Origin: an uncultured Chromatiaceae bacterium
GTDB taxonomy: Bacteria > Pseudomonadota > Gammaproteobacteria > Chromatiales > Chromatiaceae
NCBI GenBank assembly: GCA_937923175.1
Contig: CALALB010000009.1
Coordinates: forward strand, 124,001 to 188,000
Direction: 5' to 3'
Length of the DNA: 64,000 nt
Shown here: one piece after another, positions 29,116-37,683 of the stretch
Numbering within the stretch: position 1 is the stretch's first letter
Layout of the letters: every line of letters starts with the position of its first letter
Translations under genes and position numbers: made by a program
Notes under the pieces: generated by a model
What the model saw: the letters and a program-made list of their open reading frames with translations, nothing else
The model's database searches: none
Told to the model about the DNA's origin: nothing

Positions 29116-30525
29116 ATGCCGCTGATCCCCGTTGTGCTCTGGACCGATGCCCTCGTCTATCTCTTGATCCTGGTTGCCCTGGGCTTTGCCCTCTATGCAA
29201 TGCATCATGAACACCTGCGTGCGCCTTGGCGGGCAGTCATCCGCTCGCCGGCCGGTATGGCCTCATTGATCGTGCTTGCCGTCTATGGGGGGATTGGGAT
29301 CTTGGATACGGTCCATGTGCGTTTGCGGATCGAGCAGGCGGGCGAGGCCCGCTATGGCCCAGAGATCCTAAGCCTCCTCGATCTTGCGCTCACCGACCTG
29401 CGCACCCGCCAGGAAAAGACCTATTCGGCACCCTTAGCGACGCATCTCTATGCCAAGGAGTCGATCCTCCAGCCAGATGGTACCCTGAGCCGCGACTATC
29501 CGCGCCTGCAATATGGCGGCGCCCATCTTAGAGATCCCGGGACTGAGCATGCGCGAGACATCGCGGGGCGGAGCGGACAGGGTTTGGTCGAGGGTCTAGC
29601 CCTGTGGGTCCTGATCTCCACCCTCTTGATCGGCGGGCTGGCATATCGCCAGCGCCAGCCGTTCGATCAACTTTTTGGCCAGATTCTAAGGGGTCAGACC
29701 GAGATCCCCTGGCGCCTGGCCCTATTCACCCTGGGTCTCATCCTGATTCTGGCCTCGATCACGGCTGAGCTGGCGGCGGCCTATCATGTCCTAGGCACCG
29801 ACAAGGTCGGTGAGGATGTGCTCTATCAGGCGCTCAAAGGCATCCGCACAGGGCTTGTGATCGGCACCCTGACTACCTTGGTGATGCTGCCTGCTGCCCT
29901 CCTGCTTGGGGTTATGGCCGGCTATTTCGGCGGCTGGGTGGATGATCTGATCCAGTATCTCTATACCACCCTGAATTCGATCCCCGGGGTCCTGCTGATC
30001 GCGGCTGCCATTCTGATGCTTCAGGTCTATATGAATGCCCATGCCGATGATTTTAAAAGCCTTGTGGAACGCGCCGATCTGCGCCTGCTGTGGCTGTGTG
30101 TAATACTCGGGGTGACAAGCTGGACTGGGTTATGTCGGCTATTGCGCGGCGAGGCACTGAAATTGCGCGAAAGCGACTATGTCTTGGCGGCGCGGGCATT
30201 GGGTGTGGGCCATTTTGCCATCATCGTCCGACATCTCCTGCCCAATGTCTTTCATATTGTGTTGATCAACCTCGTCTTGGATTTTAGCGGCTTGGTCCTT
30301 GCCGAGGCGGTGCTGTCCTATATCAATATCGGGGTCGATCCGACCATGTACTCCTGGGGCAATATGATCAATAGCGCCCGTCTTGAGCTGGCGCGCGATC
30401 CTGTCGTTTGGTGGTCGCTCGCTGCCGCCTTTGGCTTTATGTTTGTCTTGATTCTTGCCGCCAATCTATTTGCCGATGTGGTCCGCGATGCCTTCGACCC
30501 ACGTCTGCGGATCCTCAGGGCCTAG
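29116..30525 (+). CDS. Peptide-type ABC transporter permease (DppC-like, enlarged)
   Basis: A 469-residue permease, much longer than DppC (about 300). The C-terminal half has the EAA loop DYVLAARALGVGHFAIIVRH and the DppC ending. The N-terminal half has extra membrane segments around a roughly 100-residue hydrophilic insert (about 70-165; RIEQAGEARYGPEILSLLD onward), probably periplasmic. Large C-type permeases of this sort accompany anchored binding proteins in some gammaproteobacteria. It starts 10 bases after the first permease and stops directly before the ATPase ATG. Confidence 0.88.
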   Translation: MPLIPVVLWTDALVYLLILVALGFALYAMHHEHLRAPWRAVIRSPAGMASLIVLAVYGGIGILDTVHVRLRIEQAGEARYGPEILSLLDLALTDLRTRQEKTYSAPLATHLYAKESILQPDGTLSRDYPRLQYGGAHLRDPGTEHARDIAGRSGQGLVEGLALWVLISTLLIGGLAYRQRQPFDQLFGQILRGQTEIPWRLALFTLGLILILASITAELAAAYHVLGTDKVGEDVLYQALKGIRTGLVIGTLTTLVMLPAALLLGVMAGYFGGWVDDLIQYLYTTLNSIPGVLLIAAAILMLQVYMNAHADDFKSLVERADLRLLWLCVILGVTSWTGLCRLLRGEALKLRESDYVLAARALGVGHFAIIVRHLLPNVFHIVLINLVLDFSGLVLAEAVLSYINIGVDPTMYSWGNMINSARLELARDPVVWWSLAAAFGFMFVLILAANLFADVVRDAFDPRLRILRA

Positions 30526-32550
30526 ATGAGCCAGGTGCCTGAGTCCTTGCTGATCCTCGACGGCCTGACCGTTGAGCTCGGCGATCCCAATCGCCCGCTG
30601 CGGGTTGTGGATGGCGTAAGCCTTGAGATCCAGGCCGGCGAGATCTTTGCCCTGGTGGGCGAGTCGGGCTGCGGCAAATCGATGACCGCGCTCTCATTGA
30701 TGCGCTTGCTTCCACCTGGCGGCCGGATCATCGCCGGTTCGGTGTGTTTCAATGGCACGGACCTCTTGCGCCTGCCTGAGGCCGAGATGCGCAAGATCCG
30801 CGGTGGCAGGCTCGCTATGGTCTTTCAGGAACCGCAGACCGCCTTAAATCCAGTGCTCTCCGTTGGCGAGCAGATCGCGGAGGCGGTTAGGCTACATCAG
30901 GACCTCAAGGGACACCAGGTGCGGGAACAGGTGATAGCGCTGCTGCGCGCTGTCGGTATCCCTGCCGCCGAGCGCCGTCATGGGGACTATCCGCATCAGC
31001 TCTCCGGGGGGATGCAACAGCGGGTCATGATCGCGATGGCGCTCGCTGGGGATCCCCAGCTCTTGATTGCCGATGAGCCGACCACCGCGCTCGATGTTAC
31101 CATTCAGGCGCAGGTTTTAGGCCTCCTGAAGGATCTGCAAAGAGGGCGGGGATTGGCGGTGCTGTTGATCACCCATGACCTCGGGGTGGTCGCTGAGCAT
31201 GCCGAGCGTCTAGCGGTAATGTATGCGGGTCAGATCGTCGAGCGCGCCTCGATTGCTGCGTTTTTAAGGAACCCTGGGCACCCCTATAGCCGTCAGCTTC
31301 TCGCCTGCCTGCCCGATTGGAACAAACGCGGCCAGCCATTAAAGGTAATCGAAGGGCAGCCGCCATCCTTGGAGACCGTCATGGGGGGCTGTCGTTTTGC
31401 TGAACGCTGTCTGTGGGCCGAAGCACGCTGCCGCTTATCGCCCCCTCCTTGGCATAGGCTCAGCGAGGGCCATGAAGTGCGCTGTCATCGCGCCGGCGAG
31501 CTTACCGCTCACCTGGCCCAGGCGGACGCCTCGGCGGCCGTTGTCATCCAGATCCCCTCCAAGCCCCATCCTCAGCCTGAACCTATCCTCAGGGTTCACA
31601 ATCTGCAGGTCCATTTCCCGATCCGCGCTGGCCTATTGCAGCGAACGGTCGGCTGGGTGCATGCAGTCGATGGGGTCTCCTTGGATCTTGATACCGGTCA
31701 GACGCTTGCCCTGGTTGGAGAATCGGGATGCGGCAAAAGCACAACGGCGCGGGCGATCCTCCAGCTTATCCCCCCCACGGGCGGTTCGGTGCGCTATCGG
31801 GGATTTGATCTTGTAGGCCTGAACGATCGGCGGCTGCGCCCTTTCCGCAAGGAGCTACAGATCATCTTCCAAGACCCCTATGCCGCCATGAACCCGCGCA
31901 TGCTGGTGGGCGACATCGTCGGTGAGGGGCTGAAGGCCTTGGGGATCATCCCGCGCCATAGTGAGCGCCGCGAGCGGGTCGCTGAGCTGCTTGAGCAGGT
32001 TGGTCTTGAGCCAGGCGCCATCGATCGCTATCCGCATGAGTTCTCGGGCGGGCAACGCCAGCGGATCTGTATCGCCCGCGCCCTGGCCCTAGAACCCAAG
32101 GTTTTGATCTGCGATGAGCCGACCAGCGCGCTCGATGTCTCGGTCCAGGCTCAGATCCTAAATCTTTTGAAAGACCTGCAGGCCAGATTGGGTCTGGCCT
32201 ATCTCTTAATCACCCATGATTTTGCGGTGGTGTCTTATCTGGCGGATCGGGTAGCGGTGATGTATCTGGGCCAGATCGTCGAATCCGGCCCGGTCGAGGC
32301 GATCCTGAACGAGCCTCACCACCCCTATACCCGTGCCTTGCTGGCCGCGGTTCCCCAGCTCGATCCCCAGGGCCGTCGGCTGGTCTTGCGGCTGTCCGAC
32401 GACCTCCCTTCGCCGCAGACCCCGCCCTCAGGGTGCCGCTTTCATCCGCGCTGTCCAAAGGCCACCGACCGCTGCTGCCAAGAGGCACCCCTGCCAATCG
32501 TTTTGGGTCGAGACCATTGGGCCTGCTGTCATCTGGTAGGGGATTATTAA
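30526..32550 (+). CDS. Fused double ATPase of a peptide-type ABC importer (DppD-DppF / YejF-like)
   Basis: A 674-residue protein with two complete ABC domains. The first has Walker [10 protein letters not shown], signature LSGGMQQR and Walker B LLIADEPT; the second has [17 protein letters not shown] and [13 protein letters not shown]. Each ends with an oligopeptide-transporter C-terminal extension with a Cys-rich stretch ([31 protein letters not shown]) that often holds an Fe-S cluster. One gene replaces DppD plus DppF. It starts right after the TAG of the second permease. Confidence 0.93.
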   Translation: MSQVPESLLILDGLTVELGDPNRPLRVVDGVSLEIQAGEIFALVGESGCGKSMTALSLMRLLPPGGRIIAGSVCFNGTDLLRLPEAEMRKIRGGRLAMVFQEPQTALNPVLSVGEQIAEAVRLHQDLKGHQVREQVIALLRAVGIPAAERRHGDYPHQLSGGMQQRVMIAMALAGDPQLLIADEPTTALDVTIQAQVLGLLKDLQRGRGLAVLLITHDLGVVAEHAERLAVMYAGQIVERASIAAFLRNPGHPYSRQLLACLPDWNKRGQPLKVIEGQPPSLETVMGGCRFAERCLWAEARCRLSPPPWHRLSEGHEVRCHRAGELTAHLAQADASAAVVIQIPSKPHPQPEPILRVHNLQVHFPIRAGLLQRTVGWVHAVDGVSLDLDTGQTLALVGESGCGKSTTARAILQLIPPTGGSVRYRGFDLVGLNDRRLRPFRKELQIIFQDPYAAMNPRMLVGDIVGEGLKALGIIPRHSERRERVAELLEQVGLEPGAIDRYPHEFSGGQRQRICIARALALEPKVLICDEPTSALDVSVQAQILNLLKDLQARLGLAYLLITHDFAVVSYLADRVAVMYLGQIVESGPVEAILNEPHHPYTRALLAAVPQLDPQGRRLVLRLSDDLPSPQTPPSGCRFHPRCPKATDRCCQEAPLPIVLGRDHWACCHLVGDY

Positions 32551-32575
32551 TAGTCAAAGACGATTAACATATAAT
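32547..32575 (+). promoter_or_regulatory. Promoter upstream of the DUF2061-dps pair
   Basis: A perfect TATAAT at 32570-32575 with TTAATA (four of six) 17 bases upstream, about 75 bases before the DUF2061 ATG. The surrounding sequence is very AT-rich compared with the rest of the window. Confidence 0.6.
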
Positions 32576-32584
32576 ATACAATCG
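32561..32584 (+). promoter_or_regulatory. Candidate operator overlapping the dps promoter
   Basis: CGATT at 32561-32565 and AATCG at 32580-32584 are an inverted repeat spaced by 14 bases, with ATAT-A-ATAT between them, and it covers the -10. Placement suggests a repressor or stress-regulator site; the protein is unknown. Confidence 0.35.
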
Positions 32585-32650
32585 ATTTTACTTTGAGTTT
32601 TGGGCCGATTAGACTGCAAACCGAGTTCAAGAAACACGGAGTCAGCGGCC

Positions 32651-32860
32651 ATGATCAAAACCATTACCTTCGGTATCGTTCATGTCAGCATAGCCTTCGG
32701 CGTCGGTTATCTGTTGACGGGCAGCGTCGCCGTCGGTGGTGCCCTGGCCTTGATCGAGCCGGCGGTGAATACGCTCGCCTATTTCCTGCATGAACAGGTC
32801 TGGGAGCGGTTACGCGCCAAGCGCCGGCCATCCCAGAAATTCGCCAGCTTTGTAGCCTGA
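32651..32860 (+). CDS. DUF2061 family small membrane protein
   Basis: A 69-residue protein with two hydrophobic segments: VHVSIAFGVGYLLTGSVA and VGGALALIEPAVNTLAYFLH, then a basic tail. HVSIAFGVGYLLTGS, IEPAVNTLAYFLHE and the ending HEQVWERLR are DUF2061 hallmarks. The function is unknown. ATG at 32651 was chosen because the family begins with a short lysine-containing N-terminus. Dps follows by 29 bases, so the two may share the promoter at 32547. Confidence 0.8.
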   Translation: MIKTITFGIVHVSIAFGVGYLLTGSVAVGGALALIEPAVNTLAYFLHEQVWERLRAKRRPSQKFASFVA

Positions 32861-32889
32861 TCCTTTGAAAACCTGGAGTATAACACACC

Positions 32890-33375
32890 ATGACCCATCC
32901 CAGTCTGCCGATCGATATCGGGATCTCAGAGGAACATCGCAGGGCCATCGCCGAGGGACTCTCGCGGCTTCTGGCCGACACCTATACCCTGTATCTCAAG
33001 ACCCACAACTATCATTGGAACGTTAGGGGTCCGCTGTTTAATACCCTACATCTGATGTTCGAGACCCAGTACAACGAACTGGCGCTCGCCGTTGATCTGA
33101 TCGCCGAGCGGATCCGGGCGCTTGGCCATCCAGCCCCGGGTTCATATCAGGCCTACTCAGCGCTGACCGCGATCCCCGAAGAGGACGATCAGCCGAATGC
33201 CGAGGAGATGATCCGGCGCCTGGTCGCAGGCCAAGAGACCGTCGTGCGCACTGCGCGCTCAATCTTCCCGATCGCTGAACAGGCCGGCGATCAGCCGACC
33301 ATGGACCTTTTGACCGAGCGGATGCAGATCCACGAAAAAAACGCCTGGATGCTGCGCAGCCTGCTTGAGATTTGA
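32890..33375 (+). CDS. dps: Dps-family DNA-protecting ferritin-like protein
   Basis: A 161-residue four-helix protein that assembles as a dodecamer, stores iron by ferroxidation and binds DNA under starvation or peroxide stress. The ferroxidase motif [27 protein letters not shown] and [11 protein letters not shown] are the Dps signature. It has no long Lys-rich N-terminal tail, so DNA binding may be weak. It is the second gene of a pair with the DUF2061 gene, behind a strong -10. A hairpin (GTCTGCCG/CGGCAGAC at 33425-33449) follows. Confidence 0.93.
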   Translation: MTHPSLPIDIGISEEHRRAIAEGLSRLLADTYTLYLKTHNYHWNVRGPLFNTLHLMFETQYNELALAVDLIAERIRALGHPAPGSYQAYSALTAIPEEDDQPNAEEMIRRLVAGQETVVRTARSIFPIAEQAGDQPTMDLLTERMQIHEKNAWMLRSLLEI

Positions 33376-33424
33376 TCCGGCGCCTGCCAGCTCTGCAAAG
33401 CTCGGTTCCATCTGCCCAACCGCC

Positions 33425-33449
33425 GTCTGCCGAGGCGAAACCGGCAGAC
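33425..33449 (+). terminator. Hairpin downstream of dps
   Basis: An 8-bp perfect stem, GTCTGCCG and CGGCAGAC, with a 9-base loop, 50 bases past the dps stop. There is no U tract directly after it, so termination is uncertain. Confidence 0.4.
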
Positions 33450-33553
33450 AGTGGTTCCTTGACCTCCTTTAAATTGCCCAGCTCGCCCACCTCGGCACTG
33501 CGGCAGTTATGCAACAATTATCTAGAGGTCGCGCGAACAATCCCGTCTAAGGC

Positions 33554-33559
33554 TATAAT
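33554..33559 (+). promoter_or_regulatory. Candidate -10 of the ftsK promoter
   Basis: A perfect TATAAT 30 bases before the ftsK GTG. No good -35 is found 16-18 bases upstream, so this is a tentative promoter. Confidence 0.35.
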
Positions 33560-33588
33560 GCGCTAAGACATTCCGGGGAGAGGCATCT

Positions 33589-36168
33589 GTGCGACAAGCG
33601 ACACGTCATGGCCAATTGACCTTCAGCGAACAGGTCGAACGCGCCTTGCGCGAGGCTGGGTTATGGGCAATCCTAGCCGTCTCGGCCTATCTCGCAATCT
33701 CCTTGGTCAGTTACTCGCCTCAAGATCCAGGCTGGTCATATATCGGTACTGCTGCTGAGGTCAGCAATGCCGGCGGGCGGACTGGTGCCTGGTTTGCCGA
33801 TGTTGTCCTGTATCTCTTCGGCTATCCTGCCTATCTGCTACCCTTCATGCTCGCCTGGACCGCCTGGGTGCTCTTGCGCGGATGGGGCCCAGAACCGCTG
33901 GCGGCCAAGGCCTGGTTGCTGGCCTGGCGCTGGCTGGGCTTTATCCTCACCCTGATCGCCGGTTGCGGCCTGATCTCGGCCAATCTAACCCCATCGCTCG
34001 ATGGTTTGCCCAATGGACCCGGGGGCGGCCTGGGTCTTCTCGTGATCGGGCGCATGCGCGATTCGTTTGGTTCGATCGGCGCCGACCTGATACTGGCGGT
34101 CACCCTGTTTGTCAGCCTCAGTCTCTTTTTGGAACTCTCCTGGCTGAGGCTCATCGAGGCAATCGGTGAGCTTGTCCTGACTGGGATAGACTGGATCAAG
34201 GTGCTGCTGAATCGGATGCTGGCGCATTCGGAATCGCGCAGCAAACCGCAGAGACGGCGTCCCCTGAAAGCTTTGCCTCGGGACCTGGCGCTGATCGATC
34301 CGGCCGAGATCCAATGGTCCCAAGCCAGGCCAGAGCGCCGCCCCGGGCAACGCGTGCCGACCGAGCTTCCCGAACGGCTCTTGGCCTCGCTGTTGAGCGA
34401 GCCGGCGATGCCCCGGGAGACACCCTCAGCCGAGGAAGAGACGCGCCTGGATTCGTCGATCTTGGCTGAGACCGCTCGTCCCTCATCCCAGGTCGCCAAA
34501 ACTGCGGATGAGACGTCGAGGGTACGTCCTGAGCCGCCAAGACCCCCGGCAAGCGCGATGGCACCAAGCCCAGCACTCGAAAAGCCAGCGCCTTGCCCAC
34601 CGGCAGAGAAATACGGATTGCTCGGGCGTCGGACCCAGGTTGGTCGCCCGACCGATGTCCGGTCTGATTCCAAGATCCTGCCGCCCCTGACCCTGCTGGA
34701 TGCGCCCCGTAAGAGCGGGCACGGCTATTCCGAGGAGCAGATCGAGGCGCTCTCGCGCCAGGTCGAACGCAACCTGGCCGATTTCGGCGTTGAGGTCCAG
34801 GTCGTGGGCGTTTATCCAGGTCCAGTGGTCACCCTTTTTGAATTGCAGCTTGCCCCTGGAATCAAGGCCAGCAAGATCACGGGTCTGGCCCGCGATCTCG
34901 CCCGCGCGCTGACCGTGGTCAGCGTGCGGGTGGTCGAGATCATCCCAGGTAAATCGGTGATCGGGATCGAGATCCCGAATCGGGAGCGCGAGACAGTCTA
35001 TCTGCGCGAGATCCTGGATTCGCCCTCCTATCAAGATGCCGGCTCGCCTCTCACCATTGCGCTTGGGAGCAATATCTCCGGCATACCAGTGGTTGCCGAT
35101 CTGGCGCGTATGCCCCATGCCCTGATCGCTGGCACAACCGGCTCAGGCAAGTCGGTCGCGATCAACGCCATGATCCTAAGCCTACTCTATAAATCCGGCC
35201 CTGAGGATGTGCGTCTCATCATGATCGATCCCAAGATGCTGGAGCTTTCGGTCTATGAAGGTATCCCGCATCTCTTGGCCCCAGTGGTGACCGACATGAA
35301 GGAGGCGGCCAATGCCCTGCGCTGGTGTGTAAGCGAGATGGAGCGGCGCTACCGGCTCATGGCCAAGCTCGGGGTGCGCAATATCGCCGGTTATAACCGC
35401 CAGATTGCCGAGGCCGAGGCGGCTGGAACGCCGATCCCCGACCCCCTCCTCAAGCCCGAGGAGATCCCGGATGGCCAGGTACCGGCGCTCAAGCATTTGC
35501 CCTATATCGTGGTCATTATCGATGAGCTTGCCGACATGATGATGGTGGTCGGCAAAAAGGTCGAAGAGTTGATTGCGCGGCTTGCCCAAAAGGCGCGCGC
35601 CTCGGGGATCCATCTGTTGCTCGCCACTCAGCGCCCATCTGTGGATGTGCTTACGGGTCTCATCAAGGCCAATATCCCCACCCGCATCGCCTTTCAGGTC
35701 TCATCGCGCATCGACTCGCGCACCATCCTGGATCAGATGGGTGCAGAGCAACTGCTCGGATATGGCGACATGCTCTATCTCCCGCCAGGTGGAAATATCC
35801 CGCATCGGGTGCATGGTGCATTCGTCGATGACCATGAGGTTCATCGGGTGGTCGAGTTTCTCAAGACGCATTATGGTGAGCCCGATTATATCTACGATGT
35901 GCTGAGCGAGCCGGCTGAGCCGATCCCAGGCATTGATCCCGAGCCACGTGTGGGCGATACCGAAGAGATCGATCCCTTATTCGATGAGGCAGTGCAGATC
36001 GTGGTCGAAAGCCGGCGCGCCTCAATCTCGGGGGTGCAGCGCCGGCTCAAGATCGGTTATAACCGGGCAGCGCGCATGATCGAGGAGATGGAGCGTCTGG
36101 GGATCGTGGGCCCAGCCGAGACCAATGGCAATCGCGAGGTATTGGTACCACCGCCTACCCAGGGTTAG
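33589..36168 (+). CDS. ftsK: DNA translocase FtsK
   Basis: Septal motor that clears the chromosome terminus and activates dif recombination. The 859 residues have about four N-terminal membrane segments (to about 190), a short Pro/Ala-rich linker (about 210-350), and the motor with Walker A GTTGSGKS from residue 515, the [12 protein letters not shown] Walker B, and the C-terminal gamma winged-helix domain ([20 protein letters not shown]). The linker is much shorter than E. coli's, typical of the 800-900-residue class. The start is GTG with RBS GGGGAGA. It is not followed by lolA as often seen; a cytochrome c gene comes next. Confidence 0.97.
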   Translation: MRQATRHGQLTFSEQVERALREAGLWAILAVSAYLAISLVSYSPQDPGWSYIGTAAEVSNAGGRTGAWFADVVLYLFGYPAYLLPFMLAWTAWVLLRGWGPEPLAAKAWLLAWRWLGFILTLIAGCGLISANLTPSLDGLPNGPGGGLGLLVIGRMRDSFGSIGADLILAVTLFVSLSLFLELSWLRLIEAIGELVLTGIDWIKVLLNRMLAHSESRSKPQRRRPLKALPRDLALIDPAEIQWSQARPERRPGQRVPTELPERLLASLLSEPAMPRETPSAEEETRLDSSILAETARPSSQVAKTADETSRVRPEPPRPPASAMAPSPALEKPAPCPPAEKYGLLGRRTQVGRPTDVRSDSKILPPLTLLDAPRKSGHGYSEEQIEALSRQVERNLADFGVEVQVVGVYPGPVVTLFELQLAPGIKASKITGLARDLARALTVVSVRVVEIIPGKSVIGIEIPNRERETVYLREILDSPSYQDAGSPLTIALGSNISGIPVVADLARMPHALIAGTTGSGKSVAINAMILSLLYKSGPEDVRLIMIDPKMLELSVYEGIPHLLAPVVTDMKEAANALRWCVSEMERRYRLMAKLGVRNIAGYNRQIAEAEAAGTPIPDPLLKPEEIPDGQVPALKHLPYIVVIIDELADMMMVVGKKVEELIARLAQKARASGIHLLLATQRPSVDVLTGLIKANIPTRIAFQVSSRIDSRTILDQMGAEQLLGYGDMLYLPPGGNIPHRVHGAFVDDHEVHRVVEFLKTHYGEPDYIYDVLSEPAEPIPGIDPEPRVGDTEEIDPLFDEAVQIVVESRRASISGVQRRLKIGYNRAARMIEEMERLGIVGPAETNGNREVLVPPPTQG

Positions 36169-36204
36169 GCCGCCGATCTGGGCCGGTTTTAGGAGGAGCA
36201 ATCC

Positions 36205-37065
36205 GTGGAGCTGCGTATCCCGACCCCTGCAGAACCCACTCGTATCCATCCCAACCCTCAGAGTCTGATCGCATGTTCTGGTCTGCGCCCCGGCCTTGAC
36301 TGGCTTAGGTCATGGCGGTGGCTGGTCATGCTGATGGGCTGGGCCATTATATTCCTCGCCTGGGCCGAAACCCCTGGCGAACCTTCCCAGAGCAAGGCGG
36401 AATATGAACAGATCATCGGTCTAGCTCCCAATCTGGATAATGGGCGCCGGGTCTATCTGATCTGCGCGGTCTGTCATGGTCCTGAAGGCTGGGGGACACC
36501 GGATGGGGTCTATCCCCAGATCGCTGGTCAATTGCGCGAGGTCATCATCAAACAGCTCGAGGACATCCGCGCTGGCAATCGCGACAACCCCCTGATGTAT
36601 CCCTTTGCCCTGACCCGTATCCTCGGTGGGCCGCAAAATCTCGCTGATGTCGCAGCCTATATCGCTCAACTCCCCATGACCCCGTACAATGGCCTGGGAC
36701 CTGGGCTAGATCCCGAGTTGGGCGAGAGGCTCTATGCCGAACACTGCGCCGATTGTCACGGCGAGCGCGGCGAGGGTAATCCAAACAAGCGGATCCCAGC
36801 GCTGGCAGGCCAGCATTTCAGGTATCTCATCCGCCAGTTCGAGGCCATCCGCGATGGGCGGCGTAAAAACGCCGATCCCGAGATGGTCAAGCAGATCGCT
36901 GGCTTCAGCCAGCGCCAGGAGAGAGCGGTGCTCGATTATGTCTCGCGGTTGCGCCCAGCGCCTGAGAAGCTCGCCAAAGACGGTTGGCTCAACCCGGATT
37001 TCCCCAACTTTGTGCGCGAGCCCCTGGGCATGCCGCTCCTGTTGCCAGCGCCGCTCTCTCCCTAA
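36205..37065 (+). CDS. Diheme c-type cytochrome (c4-like)
   Basis: A 286-residue exported cytochrome. After a long N-terminus there is a hydrophobic segment (about 38-55, WLVMLMGWAIIFLAWA) that serves as signal or anchor. Two haem motifs follow, C87-A-V-C90-H91 and C181-A-D-C184-H185, each in a class I cytochrome fold with a QLPMTPYNG or similar Met region. Two similar halves match cytochrome c4, which carries electrons to oxidases. The start is GTG with RBS TAGGAGGAG. It directly follows ftsK by 36 bases. The partner is unknown. Confidence 0.85.
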   Translation: MELRIPTPAEPTRIHPNPQSLIACSGLRPGLDWLRSWRWLVMLMGWAIIFLAWAETPGEPSQSKAEYEQIIGLAPNLDNGRRVYLICAVCHGPEGWGTPDGVYPQIAGQLREVIIKQLEDIRAGNRDNPLMYPFALTRILGGPQNLADVAAYIAQLPMTPYNGLGPGLDPELGERLYAEHCADCHGERGEGNPNKRIPALAGQHFRYLIRQFEAIRDGRRKNADPEMVKQIAGFSQRQERAVLDYVSRLRPAPEKLAKDGWLNPDFPNFVREPLGMPLLLPAPLSP

Positions 37066-37106
37066 ATCGCCAACTCAGAGCCTCTTGGCCCAGAGATCCC
37101 GTGGAT

Positions 37107-37454
37107 TTAGGCTGGGAGGGGGTAGCTGTAATGCTTGATCTGGCGCCGGATATTACGCTGAATGACTACCCCCAGCACCGACCATTCCAGGCCGGCTAGT
37201 TCGATCTCGGGATAGAGTGGATTCAATGCAACCAGTCGTTCCCGCCCATCTGGAGCGCGGCGATACTCCCGAAACCAGCGTACCCCCTCGACCTCCGCAA
37301 AGACGTAGCTTGGGTTGGGGCACCGGTGGCTCGGTTCGATGATAATGATGCAGCCATCCGGAAACTCAGGCTCCATCTCATCACCCAGGACCTGGAGGGC
37401 AAAGGGCTCACGTTGGGCGCAGCCGGTGATCTCATAGATTGGGTCATTGGACAT
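37107..37454 (-). CDS. S24 (LexA/UmuD)-fold protein without peptidase residues
   Basis: A 115-residue protein with the S24 motif LQVLGDEMEPEFPDG, where LexA-type peptidases have GDSME or similar; Ser is Glu here. The second motif around YVFAEVEGVRWFREYRR has Arg where the catalytic Lys is expected. The rest (LNPLYPEIELAGLEWSVLGVV) follows the S24 fold. No DNA-binding domain is attached. It is likely a catalytically dead relative and not a self-cleaving regulator. The ATG at 37454 (MSNDPIYEITG) is chosen; a longer frame reaches 37514. It is convergent with the cytochrome gene. The role is unknown. Confidence 0.75.
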   Translation of the reverse strand: MSNDPIYEITGCAQREPFALQVLGDEMEPEFPDGCIIIIEPSHRCPNPSYVFAEVEGVRWFREYRRAPDGRERLVALNPLYPEIELAGLEWSVLGVVIQRNIRRQIKHYSYPLPA

Positions 37455-37683
37455 GGTCAGGATGCTCAAGCGTTTGCCAGGACATTTTTTAAGCCGAATC
37501 CAGACCAATGACAACTTAGGGACCCAAAACCTTGGGCAGGGTCTGAAAAACGGTTACTGGTCCAATGGCTGGATCAGCTCAGACCACCAGAGCGCCGATG
37601 CGGGCAACACCGCGAGTGCGTTGGGGTGATCAGATCATAGTGGATGGGTAGCCTCTCCCAGCCAGCAGGTTAGATAATCCCAG

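Noticed and set aside
33372-33566. 64-codon frame between dps and ftsK
   Set aside because: It starts at a TTG overlapping the dps stop, has low-complexity Ser/Pro/Ala-rich sequence, no recognisable family, and runs through a hairpin.
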